A program made the translations under genes and the position numbers. 64,000 nt of DNA, taken from Gemmatimonadota bacterium. GTDB lineage: Bacteria > Gemmatimonadota > Gemmatimonadetes > Longimicrobiales > Gaopeijiaceae. The DNA is taken from the NCBI GenBank assembly GCA_009838975.1, contig VXQO01000048.1, positions 1 to 64,000 of the forward strand, in the 5' to 3' direction. Below, one piece after another: positions 1-10,618 of the stretch. How positions within the stretch are numbered: the stretch's first letter is position 1; each line of letters starts with the position of its first letter. Under the pieces are notes generated by a model. That model did no database searches. It was not told the DNA's origin and saw nothing but the letters and a program-made list of their open reading frames with translations.

Positions 1-876
<876 letters not shown>

Positions 877-935
877 GCATCCTCCTCCACGATTCCAGCA
901 CGTACGAGGCTCTGTACTTCCTTCTGCCTTCGAAG

Positions 936-1056
<121 letters not shown>

Positions 1057-1063
1057 GCCTTGC

Positions 1064-1111
1064 GAACGCCCTGTCCGGAAAGCGGTATCCCCGGGCAGGG
1101 CGTTCATGTTT
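1064..1111 (+). terminator. Hairpin terminator after rRNA operon
   Basis: An inverted repeat GAACGCCCTG...CAGGGCGTTC, extended by TCCGG/CCGGG, encloses a short loop and is followed by ATGTTTTC. It lies 8 nt after the 5S rRNA and before the convergent thiE stop, so it plausibly ends rRNA transcription. The T-run is short, so intrinsic termination is likely but not certain. Confidence 0.65.
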
Positions 1112-1124
1112 TCGGCTTCCGGGA

Positions 1125-1820
1125 TTAGAGGGGTGCCGCCCGCAGAAACGCTCGCACGGCCTGCGCGGGATCGCGAGCACCCATCACGGCGCTCACAACG
1201 GCAATGCCTGCGGCTCCGGTGCCAACGATGGCGGGCGCGCGGTCCGCCGTGATCCCCCCGATCCCGACCACCGGAGCCTCGACGGACCGCACGACCGCGG
1301 CCAGGCGGGAGAGGCCGATGGCATCGCCGGCTTCATCCTTGGTACGGGTGGCATACACTGCGCCGCATCCCACGTAGTCGGCTCCTGCGGCTATCGCTGC
1401 GGCAGCCGCGGCCGGTTGGTCGGCGGAGTAGCCGATCAGGAAGCCGGGAGGCGCCATCCGGCGTGCTGCCGAAACGGGGAGATCCTCCGGACCCAGGTGC
1501 ACGCCGTCGGCACCCACCGCCAGCGCAAGGTCGAGGCGATCGTTGACGAAGAAGAGGGCTCCGGCGCCGTGTGCGGCTGCCCGAATACGACGAGCCGCAG
1601 GGGTCACTTCACCTGGCGGGAGATGCTTTTCGCGCAACTGCACGGCCGGGGCTCCCGCCCGGAGTGCCTCTGTGGTCACGTCCAGGATGTCCCTGGGCGC
1701 AGCCAGCGCGCGATCGGTGATCACGATCAGGCGAAGTCGCCGTGCGAGTTCTTCGGGACACGGCGTATCGAGGTTTTCGGGCTGCGATGACCGGTCGGAT
1801 CCGTCGCTTCCCGGAGACAC
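1125..1820 (-). CDS. thiE: Thiamine-phosphate synthase
   Basis: Couples HMP-pyrophosphate with the thiazole phosphate to form thiamine monophosphate in the cytosol. The TIM-barrel motifs are clear: LIVITDR near the start, QLREKHL, FVNDRLDLALAVGADGVHLG, GADYVGCGAVYATRTK for the phosphate loop, and VVGIGGIT. The track ORF begins at 1874, but its first 18 residues overlap the mltG stop at 1831 and look unlike ThiE, so the GTG at 1820 just after that stop is preferred. The gene follows mltG in the same direction and converges on the rRNA terminator. No other thiamine gene is nearby, and no TPP riboswitch fits in front because mltG abuts it. Confidence 0.93.
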   Translation of the reverse strand: MSPGSDGSDRSSQPENLDTPCPEELARRLRLIVITDRALAAPRDILDVTTEALRAGAPAVQLREKHLPPGEVTPAARRIRAAAHGAGALFFVNDRLDLALAVGADGVHLGPEDLPVSAARRMAPPGFLIGYSADQPAAAAAAIAAGADYVGCGAVYATRTKDEAGDAIGLSRLAAVVRSVEAPVVGIGGITADRAPAIVGTGAAGIAVVSAVMGARDPAQAVRAFLRAAPL

Positions 1821-1830
1821 CGGTCGCCGG

Positions 1831-2871
1831 TTACCTGGCGCTGGACGCTTCGCGGCGGACCTGGGCGCGCGCATTGTTGTGCTCGCGCAGCGAGCGGGTG
1901 AAGATGTGCTCTCCGTTCGGCCGCGCCACGAAGTAGAGATAGTCGGTGTCCGCGGGATTCAGCGCGGCGTCGAGGGCGGCGGCTCCGGGTGCGCCGATCG
2001 GACCGGGGGGAAGGCCGGCGTGTGCGTAGGTGTTGTAGGGGTTGTCGGCGACCGAGTCGATCGCCGCGTAGAGGAGCCGGGGCCGGTGTCCGCCAAGCGC
2101 ATATAGTACGGTCGGGTCGGCCTGGAGCCGCATCCCGGTCCGGAGCCGGTTGTGGTACACGCTGGATATGGTCGTCATTTCGTCGGTGTACACCGCTTCG
2201 GCCTGGATGATCGACGCAAGGGTGACGAGTTCGTTCTCGCTCAGACCGATTGCCCGGAGGCGATCGCGTCGCTCCGGTGTCCAGTAGGCACGGTAGGCCT
2301 CGAGCATGGTCGCGACGACCGTCTCGATGCCGATTCCCTCGGCGAACCGGTAGGTGTCTGGGAACAGGTATCCCTCGAGGCCGGGCCCGGGCACATCCCA
2401 GTCGAGGTGTCGCGACCCGTCGACCAGCCGGTTCGCAACCGCGTTGGAGTCGGAGCCGGTGGCCGCGGCGATGCGAGGCGCCATCGCCACGATCGTGAAG
2501 CCTTCGGGTATGGTCATGGGGATCGTGATGACGCGACCGGCGGTCAGGATGTCCAGAATTCGCCGCGTGGGCGCGCCCCGTTCGATCCGATAGGACCCCG
2601 CCTTGACGGATCGGTCCAATCCGCGCATCCGCGCATAGGCGTGGACGAACAGCCGACGGTTGATGATCTGTCGCGATTCGAGGGAATCGAGCACCACGTC
2701 GAACGTGGCGCCCTCGGGGATCCGTACGACAGCTTCGCCGGGTGGCAGAGGTGGGGCACACGCCAGGGTGCCCACCAACGCGCCAATCCCCGCGAGGGCG
2801 GCGGTGCTACGGGTTCGCCGGTGCCGCGTGTCCCCGTTCGGGATCCGCGGGCGCGTGCGCCGAACGCGCAT
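1831..2871 (-). CDS. mltG: Endolytic murein transglycosylase MltG (YceG-like)
   Basis: Predicted membrane-anchored lytic transglycosylase that cleaves nascent glycan strands and influences peptidoglycan chain length. From the Met at 2871 it has 346 residues: a basic N-terminus, one hydrophobic segment (AALAGIGALVGTLACA, about 24-39), then a periplasmic YceG domain. The catalytic glutamate is probably E225 in ASIIQAEAVYTDE, followed by the family stretch SSVYHNRL and LQADPTVLYALG. The track start at 3126 lies inside ruvX and translates to non-family sequence, so the internal Met was chosen. This leaves a 65-nt overlap with the ruvX tail. RuvX-MltG is a common gene pair. Confidence 0.92.
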   Translation of the reverse strand: MRVRRTRPRIPNGDTRHRRTRSTAALAGIGALVGTLACAPPLPPGEAVVRIPEGATFDVVLDSLESRQIINRRLFVHAYARMRGLDRSVKAGSYRIERGAPTRRILDILTAGRVITIPMTIPEGFTIVAMAPRIAAATGSDSNAVANRLVDGSRHLDWDVPGPGLEGYLFPDTYRFAEGIGIETVVATMLEAYRAYWTPERRDRLRAIGLSENELVTLASIIQAEAVYTDEMTTISSVYHNRLRTGMRLQADPTVLYALGGHRPRLLYAAIDSVADNPYNTYAHAGLPPGPIGAPGAAALDAALNPADTDYLYFVARPNGEHIFTRSLREHNNARAQVRREASSAR

Positions 2872-3298
2872 CAAGCCAGTCCTGTAGGAAGATCGCGGCT
2901 GCTCCCGCATCGATCCTGGCCTTGTCCTCCCTCGCCTTGCGCCGCAAACCGATCGAGCGGATGCGCGCTTCCGCCTCCACCGAAGAGTACCGCTCGTCGG
3001 CGAAGTGCACCGGCATTCCGCTACGCCTTCCAAGTTGTCGGCCAAAGTCCCTGACGTTCGTGCTCCACTCAGTTTCGTTGCCATCGTCATCCAGGGGAAG
3101 TCCGACGACGAAGGCTTCGGCGGCATGCTCGGAGGCCAGCGCCACGATCCTGGTGATCGGGGGGCGCTTCCCGATCCGCCGCGACAGGGTCGTGACCGGA
3201 GAGGCCAGCGTGCCCGAGGGATCGCTGACCGCGATGCCGATGCGGCGGGTTCCGTAGTCGAGCGCGAGAACGCGACGGGGACGAGGCGACACCCTCAC
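2807..3298 (-). CDS. ruvX: RuvX/YqgF family pre-16S rRNA nuclease
   Basis: Putative RNase H-fold nuclease linked to 16S rRNA 5' end maturation. It has 163 residues, slightly longer than the usual 140-150 because of an Ala/Pro/His-rich tail. Motifs match the family: VLALDYGTRRIGIAVSDP with the first catalytic Asp, VVGLPLDDDGNE, FADERYSSVEAEARI, and a C-terminal DAGAAAIFLQDWLD with the last acidic residues. It is the first gene of a minus-strand ruvX-mltG-thiE unit with overlapping ends. The function is by family similarity. Confidence 0.93.
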   Translation of the reverse strand: MRVSPRPRRVLALDYGTRRIGIAVSDPSGTLASPVTTLSRRIGKRPPITRIVALASEHAAEAFVVGLPLDDDGNETEWSTNVRDFGRQLGRRSGMPVHFADERYSSVEAEARIRSIGLRRKAREDKARIDAGAAAIFLQDWLDARSAHAPADPERGHAAPANP

Positions 3299-3371
3299 CG
3301 TGGATTCCGGTTCCTCAATGGGTCCTCCTGCCCACGGGATTCCCGATCCCGGACCCGGCCCTGGAAGTTCG

Positions 3372-3815
3372 TCAGCGCCCTTCGCTGCTCCCTTCCTCGT
3401 CCGACTCGCCGGTGGCCTTCAGGAAGATCTGGATGGCTCCGTTCTCGGCTTCGCTCCCGTACTTGACCTGTGCCGCCGATCCCTTGATGATTTCGATCCG
3501 ATCGACCCGGTCCGGATTCAGCCGCTTGAGCATCTCGCCGGAATTGTCCACGCGAATCCCGTCGACGTACACAATGGGTCTGGGGCGCAGCGACATGCTG
3601 CCGCTGAGGCGGATGCGCGCCGGTTCGGTAACCGTGATCTCGGATTCCATGGTGTATGCCCTGATGGCCTGACCATCGAGCCGATCGCCGGCAACTGCAG
3701 AGCCGGCCCCGGGGCCCTCGGTTGCCTCCAGCACGAACATGGTTCCGAGTGCGCCCACCAGGCCGGCTGCACCTATGAGGGCGATGTTCCTGATGTCATC
3801 TCGTACTTGTCTCAC
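3372..3815 (-). CDS. Small membrane-anchored TonB-plug-like protein without barrel
   Basis: A 147-residue protein. Residues about 10-30 (NIALIGAAGLVGALGTMFVL) form one hydrophobic segment. Residues about 75-135 match the core of a TonB-dependent receptor plug: RPIVYVDGIRV, then LNPDRVDRIEIIKGSAAQVKYGSEAENGAIQIFLK. There is no beta-barrel and the protein ends soon after in an acidic tail (GESDEEGSSEGR). Plug-only proteins of this type occur next to diverse genes, and their role is not established. It is divergent from icd and 73 bp before ruvX in the same direction. The plug call is firm as a motif; function is unknown. Confidence 0.72.
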   Translation of the reverse strand: MRQVRDDIRNIALIGAAGLVGALGTMFVLEATEGPGAGSAVAGDRLDGQAIRAYTMESEITVTEPARIRLSGSMSLRPRPIVYVDGIRVDNSGEMLKRLNPDRVDRIEIIKGSAAQVKYGSEAENGAIQIFLKATGESDEEGSSEGR

Positions 3816-3879
3816 GCTTCGACTCCCGGCTGGGTGGGCTCATGGGTACGGCCTTCAGATACGCTATTCCTACGATGGG

Positions 3880-3915
3880 TTGCCCGGCAAGATTACTCGG
3901 GCATTGCTCGGGCAA
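3880..3915. promoter_or_regulatory. Inverted repeat in divergent plug/icd intergenic region
   Basis: TTGCCCG at 3880 pairs with CGGGCAA at 3909. Inside and beside it, CTCGGGCATTGCTCGGGCA is a short tandem repeat. It sits in the 224-bp gap between the divergent plug gene and icd. It could be an operator or an RNA hairpin; no regulator can be named. A possible -10 (TAGATT, 4001-4006) for icd lies downstream. Confidence 0.3.
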
Positions 3916-4039
3916 CGGCCTGCCGTTCGTTTTGGACCCTTGCCCTGCGTCGCGGACGAACTCCGTGCCGGATTCAGACGAGATCCGTTCGCGAAACCGC
4001 TAGATTCACAGGTTCACCCTTCAACCGGAGCCAGAACGC

Positions 4040-5275
<1,236 letters not shown>

Positions 5276-5303
5276 GCGGGGCTCGGCGGACGGGCAGCGC
5301 GAC

Positions 5304-6806
5304 ATGCGCCTTGAGACGTACACGGGGGCACCCGATCAGGTCGAGACTCCCCTGCTGGTGGTGCTCGTCCCCGACGGGGGACCCTTCGCTGAACTGGCGC
5401 CGCTGAGTCGGGCCACGGGCGACACCCTGAGCCAGGCCGTGTCGTTGGGCGATTTTCAGGGCCGTGAGAGCGATCGGTTCATCGGGTATCGGAGCGGTAG
5501 CCGGGGTCCGCAAAGGGTGCTTTTCGCGGGGGTCGGATCCCTGGAAGCGATGAGCCGTTCGAGGATGCGTTCCGCGGCGGGGAAGGCCGTTCGGGCGGCG
5601 GAGGACTTGCGGTTGCAATCCCTCGCCATATGCCTGTCTTTCCTCGGTTCCGAGGTCGAAGCGAGCTGGGTACAGGCCGCCGCCGAAGGTCTCGTGCTCG
5701 CGTCCTGGCGCTTTGACGAGCTCAGGTCTCCTCAGGCGGTCGGCGGCGACCCGGAGGATCGGCCGCCGCTCGTCGAGTTCGCGCACGTGGTGTCCCCGCC
5801 GTCGCCGTCGCTGGAGCGGAATGTCCGGGTAGGGCACGCCTTCGCCACCGGCGAGAACCGCGCCCGCACGCTACAGGCACGGCCCGGCAATGTCGCGACG
5901 CCCTCCCGGCTGGCGGCCGAAGCTGCGGGAATCGCGGACGAGGTCGGTTTGCAGCTCGATGTCCTCGGCCCCGCCGAGATGGAGGCCGAGGCCATGGGGG
6001 CGCTACTGTCGGTGGCGAGAGGATCGGACGAGGAACCGCGGCTGATCGTGCTGCGGCACAACGGTGGCGACCCTGGGGCGCCCCCCCTCGTCCTTGTAGG
6101 CAAGGGGCTGACCTTCGACGCAGGCGGTATCTCGATAAAGCCGGCCAAGGGAATGGAGGACATGAAGTACGACATGTCCGGGGGTGCCGCGGTCCTTGGC
6201 GCGATGCTCGCGATCGGGCGGCTGGGGGTACCCGCGAACGTCGTTGGCGTTGTTCCCAGCTCCGAGAACCTGCTGAACGGGTCCGCGACGAAGCCCGGGG
6301 ACGTCATCACCAGCCGGTCCGGCAAGTCCATCGAGGTAATCAACACCGACGCCGAGGGCCGGCTGATCCTCGCCGATGCCCTGGACTACGCCGAGGGTTG
6401 GGATCCCGCGGCGATCGTGGACTGCGCGACCCTCACCGGCGCCTGCGTGATCGCGCTGGGCCACCATCGCTCGGCCCTGCTGGGGAACGACCAGGCTCTG
6501 CTGGCCGAACTCCAACAGGCGGGCGACAATGCGGGCCAGCCCTGTTGGCCGCTGCCCCTCGACGGGGAGTACCGAAAGCAACTGGAGAGCGACGTCGCCG
6601 ATCTGAAGAACGTCGGCGGGCGTCCGGCGGGTACGATCACGGCCGCCTGCTTCCTGTCCGAATTCGTCGGAAACACCCCTTGGGCCCATCTGGATATCGC
6701 CGGAACTTCGTACGGCAAGACGAAAAAACCATACCTGCGCAACGGTCCAAACGGGACGCCGTGCCGGCTGCTCCTGGAGTGGGTGCGCGCGCGGGCCCGG
6801 TTCTGA
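5304..6806 (+). CDS. pepA: Leucyl aminopeptidase, M17 family
   Basis: Cytosolic dinuclear-metal aminopeptidase that releases N-terminal residues from peptides. The C-terminal catalytic domain carries VLVGKGLTFDAGGISIKPAKGMEDMKYDMSGGAA with the metal-binding Lys and Asp, and the M17 signature NTDAEGRLILADAL. The N-terminal about 170 residues form the variable domain. The track ORF starts at 5220 inside icd; the ATG at 5304 gives 500 residues, typical of the family, and starts 28 nt after the icd stop. Probably co-transcribed with icd and with the outer-membrane protein downstream, whose ATG is 5 nt after this stop. Confidence 0.93.
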   Translation: MRLETYTGAPDQVETPLLVVLVPDGGPFAELAPLSRATGDTLSQAVSLGDFQGRESDRFIGYRSGSRGPQRVLFAGVGSLEAMSRSRMRSAAGKAVRAAEDLRLQSLAICLSFLGSEVEASWVQAAAEGLVLASWRFDELRSPQAVGGDPEDRPPLVEFAHVVSPPSPSLERNVRVGHAFATGENRARTLQARPGNVATPSRLAAEAAGIADEVGLQLDVLGPAEMEAEAMGALLSVARGSDEEPRLIVLRHNGGDPGAPPLVLVGKGLTFDAGGISIKPAKGMEDMKYDMSGGAAVLGAMLAIGRLGVPANVVGVVPSSENLLNGSATKPGDVITSRSGKSIEVINTDAEGRLILADALDYAEGWDPAAIVDCATLTGACVIALGHHRSALLGNDQALLAELQQAGDNAGQPCWPLPLDGEYRKQLESDVADLKNVGGRPAGTITAACFLSEFVGNTPWAHLDIAGTSYGKTKKPYLRNGPNGTPCRLLLEWVRARARF

Positions 6807-6811
6807 AGGCA

Positions 6812-8803
6812 ATGAGGGGTTCCCGGCGTGCTTCCGGATGCGTCCCGGGGATGTTGCGCCGGGCCGCCCACCTGCTGGCGGGCATCGTCATGTCGGCCCT
6901 GGCGACGGGATTCGCGTTGGCCCAGGATCCACCCGATACGTTACAGGTAGCTCCGGACTCGGTGCCGCCGGACTCGGCGATGGTCGCCGACTCGGTCGCC
7001 TCCGACTCCGTCGAGGTCGACAGTCTCCCCCCACCGCCCGTCTTTCCGGCACTCCCCGATCCGGTCCCGGCGGGTATTCCCTCCGGCATCTGGGAATGGG
7101 ACCGTGACGAACTCATGAGCGCTCGCGGCCAGACGCTGTGGGAGCTGTTGAGCGACGTGCCGGGTCTCCTCACGATACGCAGCGGGGATTTCGGGGCGGC
7201 GGTCGCCGTTTTTCCAGTTGGTTATTCCGGAGGGGGCATCCGCCTCTACCTCGACGGCGTGGAGCACCTTCCGCTGGAGGGATCGGTCCCCGACCTGGCC
7301 CGGATCCCCGTCTCGGGACTCCAGCGGGTCAGGGTCGTGCGCCGCCCGGGCGGACTGGAGGTGCACCTCTTCCGCTACGTTCACACCGACCCGCAGGCGC
7401 TGACGCTCGTCGAGGCGGGAACCGGAGACCTGGACACGAACCTTCTTCGCGCCACCTTCTCGTTCCCCCGCGTGCTGGCTGGCAAGGCGTCGCTGGCGAT
7501 CGAACGGCTGGATACCCGGGGACGCGAAATGCCCGGTGCCGTGACGGGTGTCTGGTTCCGATACAGCCTGCACCGGGGCGATCGCGCCGGGGTCCGTTTC
7601 GAGACCCGCCGCATGGCCGCCGAGCGCGATGTCTTCACCGCGTCTCCACCCAGCGTATCGCGCACCGACTGGACGCTTCAGGGCACTTGGGCGCCCGCCA
7701 CGGGACTCCTGGCCGAAGCGTGGGGTACGAGCGCCGCGGTTTCGACCGGTGACAGCACCGCCGCGTTTCCGTTCCTTGCGGAGTCGCGGGGACAGTACGG
7801 ATCTCGTATTTCGGCCGGTCGCGGTCCGGTGTGGGGTAGGACGACCGCGCGCTTCAACGACGGGGCCGGCATCCCCGACCGGGAACTCTCAGCCGAACTG
7901 TCGGCGGTGTCGGAGCGGTGGGGGGGAGTGAACGCACGGTTCCGCCGCGAGAACTGGGACGACCTGTCGGGCGGAGGCTACGATCTCAACGCGTGGGTCA
8001 GCCCGGTCTCCCATGTCACGCTCTTCGCGGACCGCGGTGGCGGCACGCGTGCGGTCCCGTATCTGACTCCGCTGCCTCCCGAGGACCCCGACGAAGCGGC
8101 CACGGTCCCCGAGGAGGACCCCGACTCGACGGACGCGGGTCCTGCAAGCCGCTTCACCGAGCGGAGCGGGACGCGCCTGGGATTGCGGGCACGCTGGCGC
8201 GACATCGAACTCTCCGGTGCGCGCGTGGCGGTCGAGGCCGATTCCATCTGGCCCACCCAGCTGCTCTTCGATCGCGACGGCCTGATCGTTTCCCAGCCGC
8301 GCCGGCAGGGATGGGAGCTGGCGGGGCGAGTCCCGCTCTGGCCGAGGGGCTTGTTTGCCGTCGGAGAGGTGCAGCTGTGGGAAGCCGCGGACTCGTCGGA
8401 GGCGCTCTATTTCCCCGACCACGTCTACCGCGGCAGCCTTTCGTTCCACCGGCTGTTCCGGGAGAGCGGCAACTTCGAGCTCTGGGTGGACCTGGGCGCG
8501 CAGGGGCGCTCGCCGATGAACGTCCCGCTCGGCGTCCCTCCGGAGCCGGACGATGTGGCGGCCGCGCCGAGTGTGGGCGTGTCGGCAGGGTACTACCGTG
8601 ATGACGACGAGCCCACGCTGGTCCCGGACGTCGTCCCCTTCTACCAGAACTGGTATTTTCGCCTGCAGATGCGCTTCCTCACCCTGAACATCTTTGCGAC
8701 CATAGAAAACCTTACACTTCGACGCAACAACCAGGATGTTCCGGGCCGGCTTCTGCCGGGAACCCGGAGCTTCTACGGCGTGCGCTGGACATTCTGGAAC
8801 TGA
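6812..8803 (+). CDS. TonB-plug-domain outer-membrane beta-barrel protein
   Basis: Predicted outer-membrane protein of 663 residues. MLRRAAHLLAGIVMSALATGFALAQD resembles a signal peptide, and the ATG at 6851 that begins it is an alternative start. A Pro/Asp/Ser-rich linker follows (about 45-80), then a plug-like domain (about 95-190: LWELLSDVPGLLTIRSG, IRLYLDGVEHLPLEG, LQRVRVVRRPGGLEVHLFRY). The rest alternates in a pattern fitting beta-strands and ends in an aromatic C-terminus (YGVRWTFWN). An acidic insert (PEDPDEAATVPEEDPDSTDAG) may be an extracellular loop. Substrate is unknown; no TonB box was recognised. It follows pepA by 5 nt and precedes yicC by 13 nt. Confidence 0.78.
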   Translation: MRGSRRASGCVPGMLRRAAHLLAGIVMSALATGFALAQDPPDTLQVAPDSVPPDSAMVADSVASDSVEVDSLPPPPVFPALPDPVPAGIPSGIWEWDRDELMSARGQTLWELLSDVPGLLTIRSGDFGAAVAVFPVGYSGGGIRLYLDGVEHLPLEGSVPDLARIPVSGLQRVRVVRRPGGLEVHLFRYVHTDPQALTLVEAGTGDLDTNLLRATFSFPRVLAGKASLAIERLDTRGREMPGAVTGVWFRYSLHRGDRAGVRFETRRMAAERDVFTASPPSVSRTDWTLQGTWAPATGLLAEAWGTSAAVSTGDSTAAFPFLAESRGQYGSRISAGRGPVWGRTTARFNDGAGIPDRELSAELSAVSERWGGVNARFRRENWDDLSGGGYDLNAWVSPVSHVTLFADRGGGTRAVPYLTPLPPEDPDEAATVPEEDPDSTDAGPASRFTERSGTRLGLRARWRDIELSGARVAVEADSIWPTQLLFDRDGLIVSQPRRQGWELAGRVPLWPRGLFAVGEVQLWEAADSSEALYFPDHVYRGSLSFHRLFRESGNFELWVDLGAQGRSPMNVPLGVPPEPDDVAAAPSVGVSAGYYRDDDEPTLVPDVVPFYQNWYFRLQMRFLTLNIFATIENLTLRRNNQDVPGRLLPGTRSFYGVRWTFWN

Positions 8804-8816
8804 GGCGGGCTCCGTC

Positions 8817-9722
8817 ATGATTCACAGCATGACCGGCTACGGCGCCTCGGAGGCGGAGTTGCCCGACGGCAGGATCCTGCGCTCCGAGATCAGGACGGTG
8901 AACCACCGGCATCTGAGTGTTTCGGTGAGCCTGCCCAGGGGTTGGGAGAGTCTCCGGCCCGGGGTCGTGGAGCAGGTGCGCGCCAAGCTTGCCCGAGGTG
9001 GCGTGTCGGTGTCCGTGAGTTGCGAGAATCTCGAGGCCGAGGACCCGGCGATGCCGGCGCTGGACATGGACAGGGCACGCCGCTACGTCCTGCTTCTTCG
9101 GGAGGCGGGTGCGGAACTCGGCCTGACGGGCGGGATCGACATCGATACGCTGGTCCGGCTTCCCGGTGTGCTGCGCAGCGGGACCCGGGGACCGCAAGGG
9201 CAGGAAGAAGGCGCGGATGGAGACACGCTTGCCGCTTGCCTGGACGCGGCGCTCGCGGGTGTCGTCGAGATGCGGGCGGGCGAAGGGCGGCGGCTGGAGG
9301 AAGTGTTGCACGCGAGCATTGCGAGAATCGTCGAGGAGGTGGATTCCGTCGAGTCGAGGGCGCCGCAACGGCTGCTCCGAGAACGTGACCGGCTGAGGGA
9401 GCGTATCGCGGGCCTTACCGAGAAGGTGGAGGTCGACGAAGACCGTCTCGCGCGTGAAATCGCCTACCTCGCCGAACGGTGGGACATCGCCGAGGAGGTC
9501 GCGCGGCTCCGCTCCCACGTCGCGCTGTTTCTCGAGAGCCTGGACGGCGGAGGGAGTGGTGGCCGAAAGGCGGGAAAGCGCCTGGGGTTCGTGGTGCAGG
9601 AGATGAACCGGGAGGCGAATACGCTCGGTGCGAAGGCCAACGATCCGGGGATCTCCGCATCGGCGGTTGCGATCAGGGAGGAGCTGGAGCGGCTGCGGGA
9701 GCAGCTGGAGAATGTGGAGTGA
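8817..9722 (+). CDS. yicC: YicC family endoribonuclease
   Basis: YicC proteins are conserved RNA-binding endoribonucleases; the E. coli member affects small-RNA turnover. The N-terminal signature MIHSMTGYGASEAE and SEIRTVNHRHLSVSVSLPRGWESL, and the C-terminal GKRLGFVVQEMNREANTLGAKANDPGIS, are diagnostic. The central part (about 150-240) is rich in charged heptads and probably helical. The track start at 8736 lies inside the upstream gene; ATG at 8817 gives 301 residues, close to the family norm. Its stop overlaps the gmk start (GTGA), a classic yicC-gmk pairing. Confidence 0.94.
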   Translation: MIHSMTGYGASEAELPDGRILRSEIRTVNHRHLSVSVSLPRGWESLRPGVVEQVRAKLARGGVSVSVSCENLEAEDPAMPALDMDRARRYVLLLREAGAELGLTGGIDIDTLVRLPGVLRSGTRGPQGQEEGADGDTLAACLDAALAGVVEMRAGEGRRLEEVLHASIARIVEEVDSVESRAPQRLLRERDRLRERIAGLTEKVEVDEDRLAREIAYLAERWDIAEEVARLRSHVALFLESLDGGGSGGRKAGKRLGFVVQEMNREANTLGAKANDPGISASAVAIREELERLREQLENVE

Positions 9723-10387
9723 GGCGGCGGCCGCTTGTCCTGGTGGGTCCCTCGGGCGCGGGCAAGACCACCATTGCGGCGCGGCTCGTGGCCGAGCACC
9801 CCGATCGGTTCGTCCTCTCGGTGTCGGCCACCACCCGCGAGCCCCGCACCGGGGAACATCCCGGCCGCCACTACCATTTCGTGTCCCGAGCGCGCTTCAG
9901 GGCGATGATCGCGAACGGCGAACTCGCCGAGTGGGCGAAAGTGCACGGCGAGTACTACGGCACGCCCGCCGTCAACCTTGAGCCAGGAGCGGGTGGGGGA
10001 CCGATTCCGGTGCTGGACATCGACGTGCAGGGCGCCAGGCAGGTGATGGAGCACGCTTCGGCCGCCTTGGTTATCTTTGTTGTTCCGCCCGATTCCAGCC
10101 GGTGGCTCAGGCGACTGGTCGGAAGGGGGACGGAGTCGCCCCGGCAGATCTCGCACCGTCTACGGACGGCACTGGCCGAACTCCGGGCCGCTTCGTCCTT
10201 CGGGGCGTTTGTCGTCAACGAGGATTTGGGGCAGGCTGTCGAGCAGGTGGCGGCCTTGGCGTGCGGGCCTTCTCCCGGCCGGAAGCAAGCGGCGGACATG
10301 CGCCGCTTGTGCGAAGGGCTGGAAGCCGGTGCGCGCCGGGAGATTGCACGTCTGGAACGCGTCACCCGCACCGAGAGCAACGAATGA
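9719..10387 (+). CDS. gmk: Guanylate kinase
   Basis: Phosphorylates GMP to GDP with ATP. The P-loop GPSGAGKTT is at residues about 11-19. SATTREPRTGEHPGRHYHFVSRARFRAMI gives the GMP-binding region, followed by WAKVHGEYYGTP and VLDIDVQGARQV. From GTG at 9719, overlapping the yicC stop by 3 nt, the protein has 222 residues. The track start at 9479 is inside yicC. The C-terminal 40 residues are charged and variable. rpoZ follows 9 nt later, the arrangement gmk-rpoZ known from many bacteria. Confidence 0.94.
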   Translation: MRRRPLVLVGPSGAGKTTIAARLVAEHPDRFVLSVSATTREPRTGEHPGRHYHFVSRARFRAMIANGELAEWAKVHGEYYGTPAVNLEPGAGGGPIPVLDIDVQGARQVMEHASAALVIFVVPPDSSRWLRRLVGRGTESPRQISHRLRTALAELRAASSFGAFVVNEDLGQAVEQVAALACGPSPGRKQAADMRRLCEGLEAGARREIARLERVTRTESNE

Positions 10388-10396
10388 GGAGAATGG

Positions 10397-10612
10397 ATGA
10401 GAGTCTTTACCCCTGACGAGATCGCCGAGAACAATCAGAGCAAATACCTCGGGGTGCTGGTGGCCGCCCGGTACGCCCGGGAACTCAACCAGCTTCCGCG
10501 GGAGGCTCACCTGAGCGACCAGAAAAAGCTCTCTACGCGTGCCCTGGAGGCGATCACCTCGGGCCAGATCGAGTACCGCCTCGTAAAGCGCCGCCGTCCC
10601 GAAGCCGAATAG
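10397..10612 (+). CDS. rpoZ: RNA polymerase omega subunit
   Basis: Small chaperone-like subunit that binds the beta-prime C-terminus of RNA polymerase. The 71-residue product MRVFTPDEIAENNQSKYLGVLVAARYARELNQ matches the omega helix with the conserved NQSKYLGVLVAARYAR stretch, and LSTRALEAITSGQIEYRLVKR gives the second conserved part. A strong GAGGAG lies 7 nt before the ATG. It sits between gmk and coaBC, the usual position, which supports a call that sequence length alone would leave weak. Confidence 0.9.
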   Translation: MRVFTPDEIAENNQSKYLGVLVAARYARELNQLPREAHLSDQKKLSTRALEAITSGQIEYRLVKRRRPEAE

Positions 10613-10618
10613 CCGCCC

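Noticed and set aside
877-935. tRNA between 23S and 5S
   Set aside because: The spacer is about 60 nt and has no cloverleaf or TTCRANNC motif.
1821-1874. TPP riboswitch for thiE
   Set aside because: thiE begins within a few bases of the mltG stop, so there is no leader, and no CTGAGA-type motif was seen.
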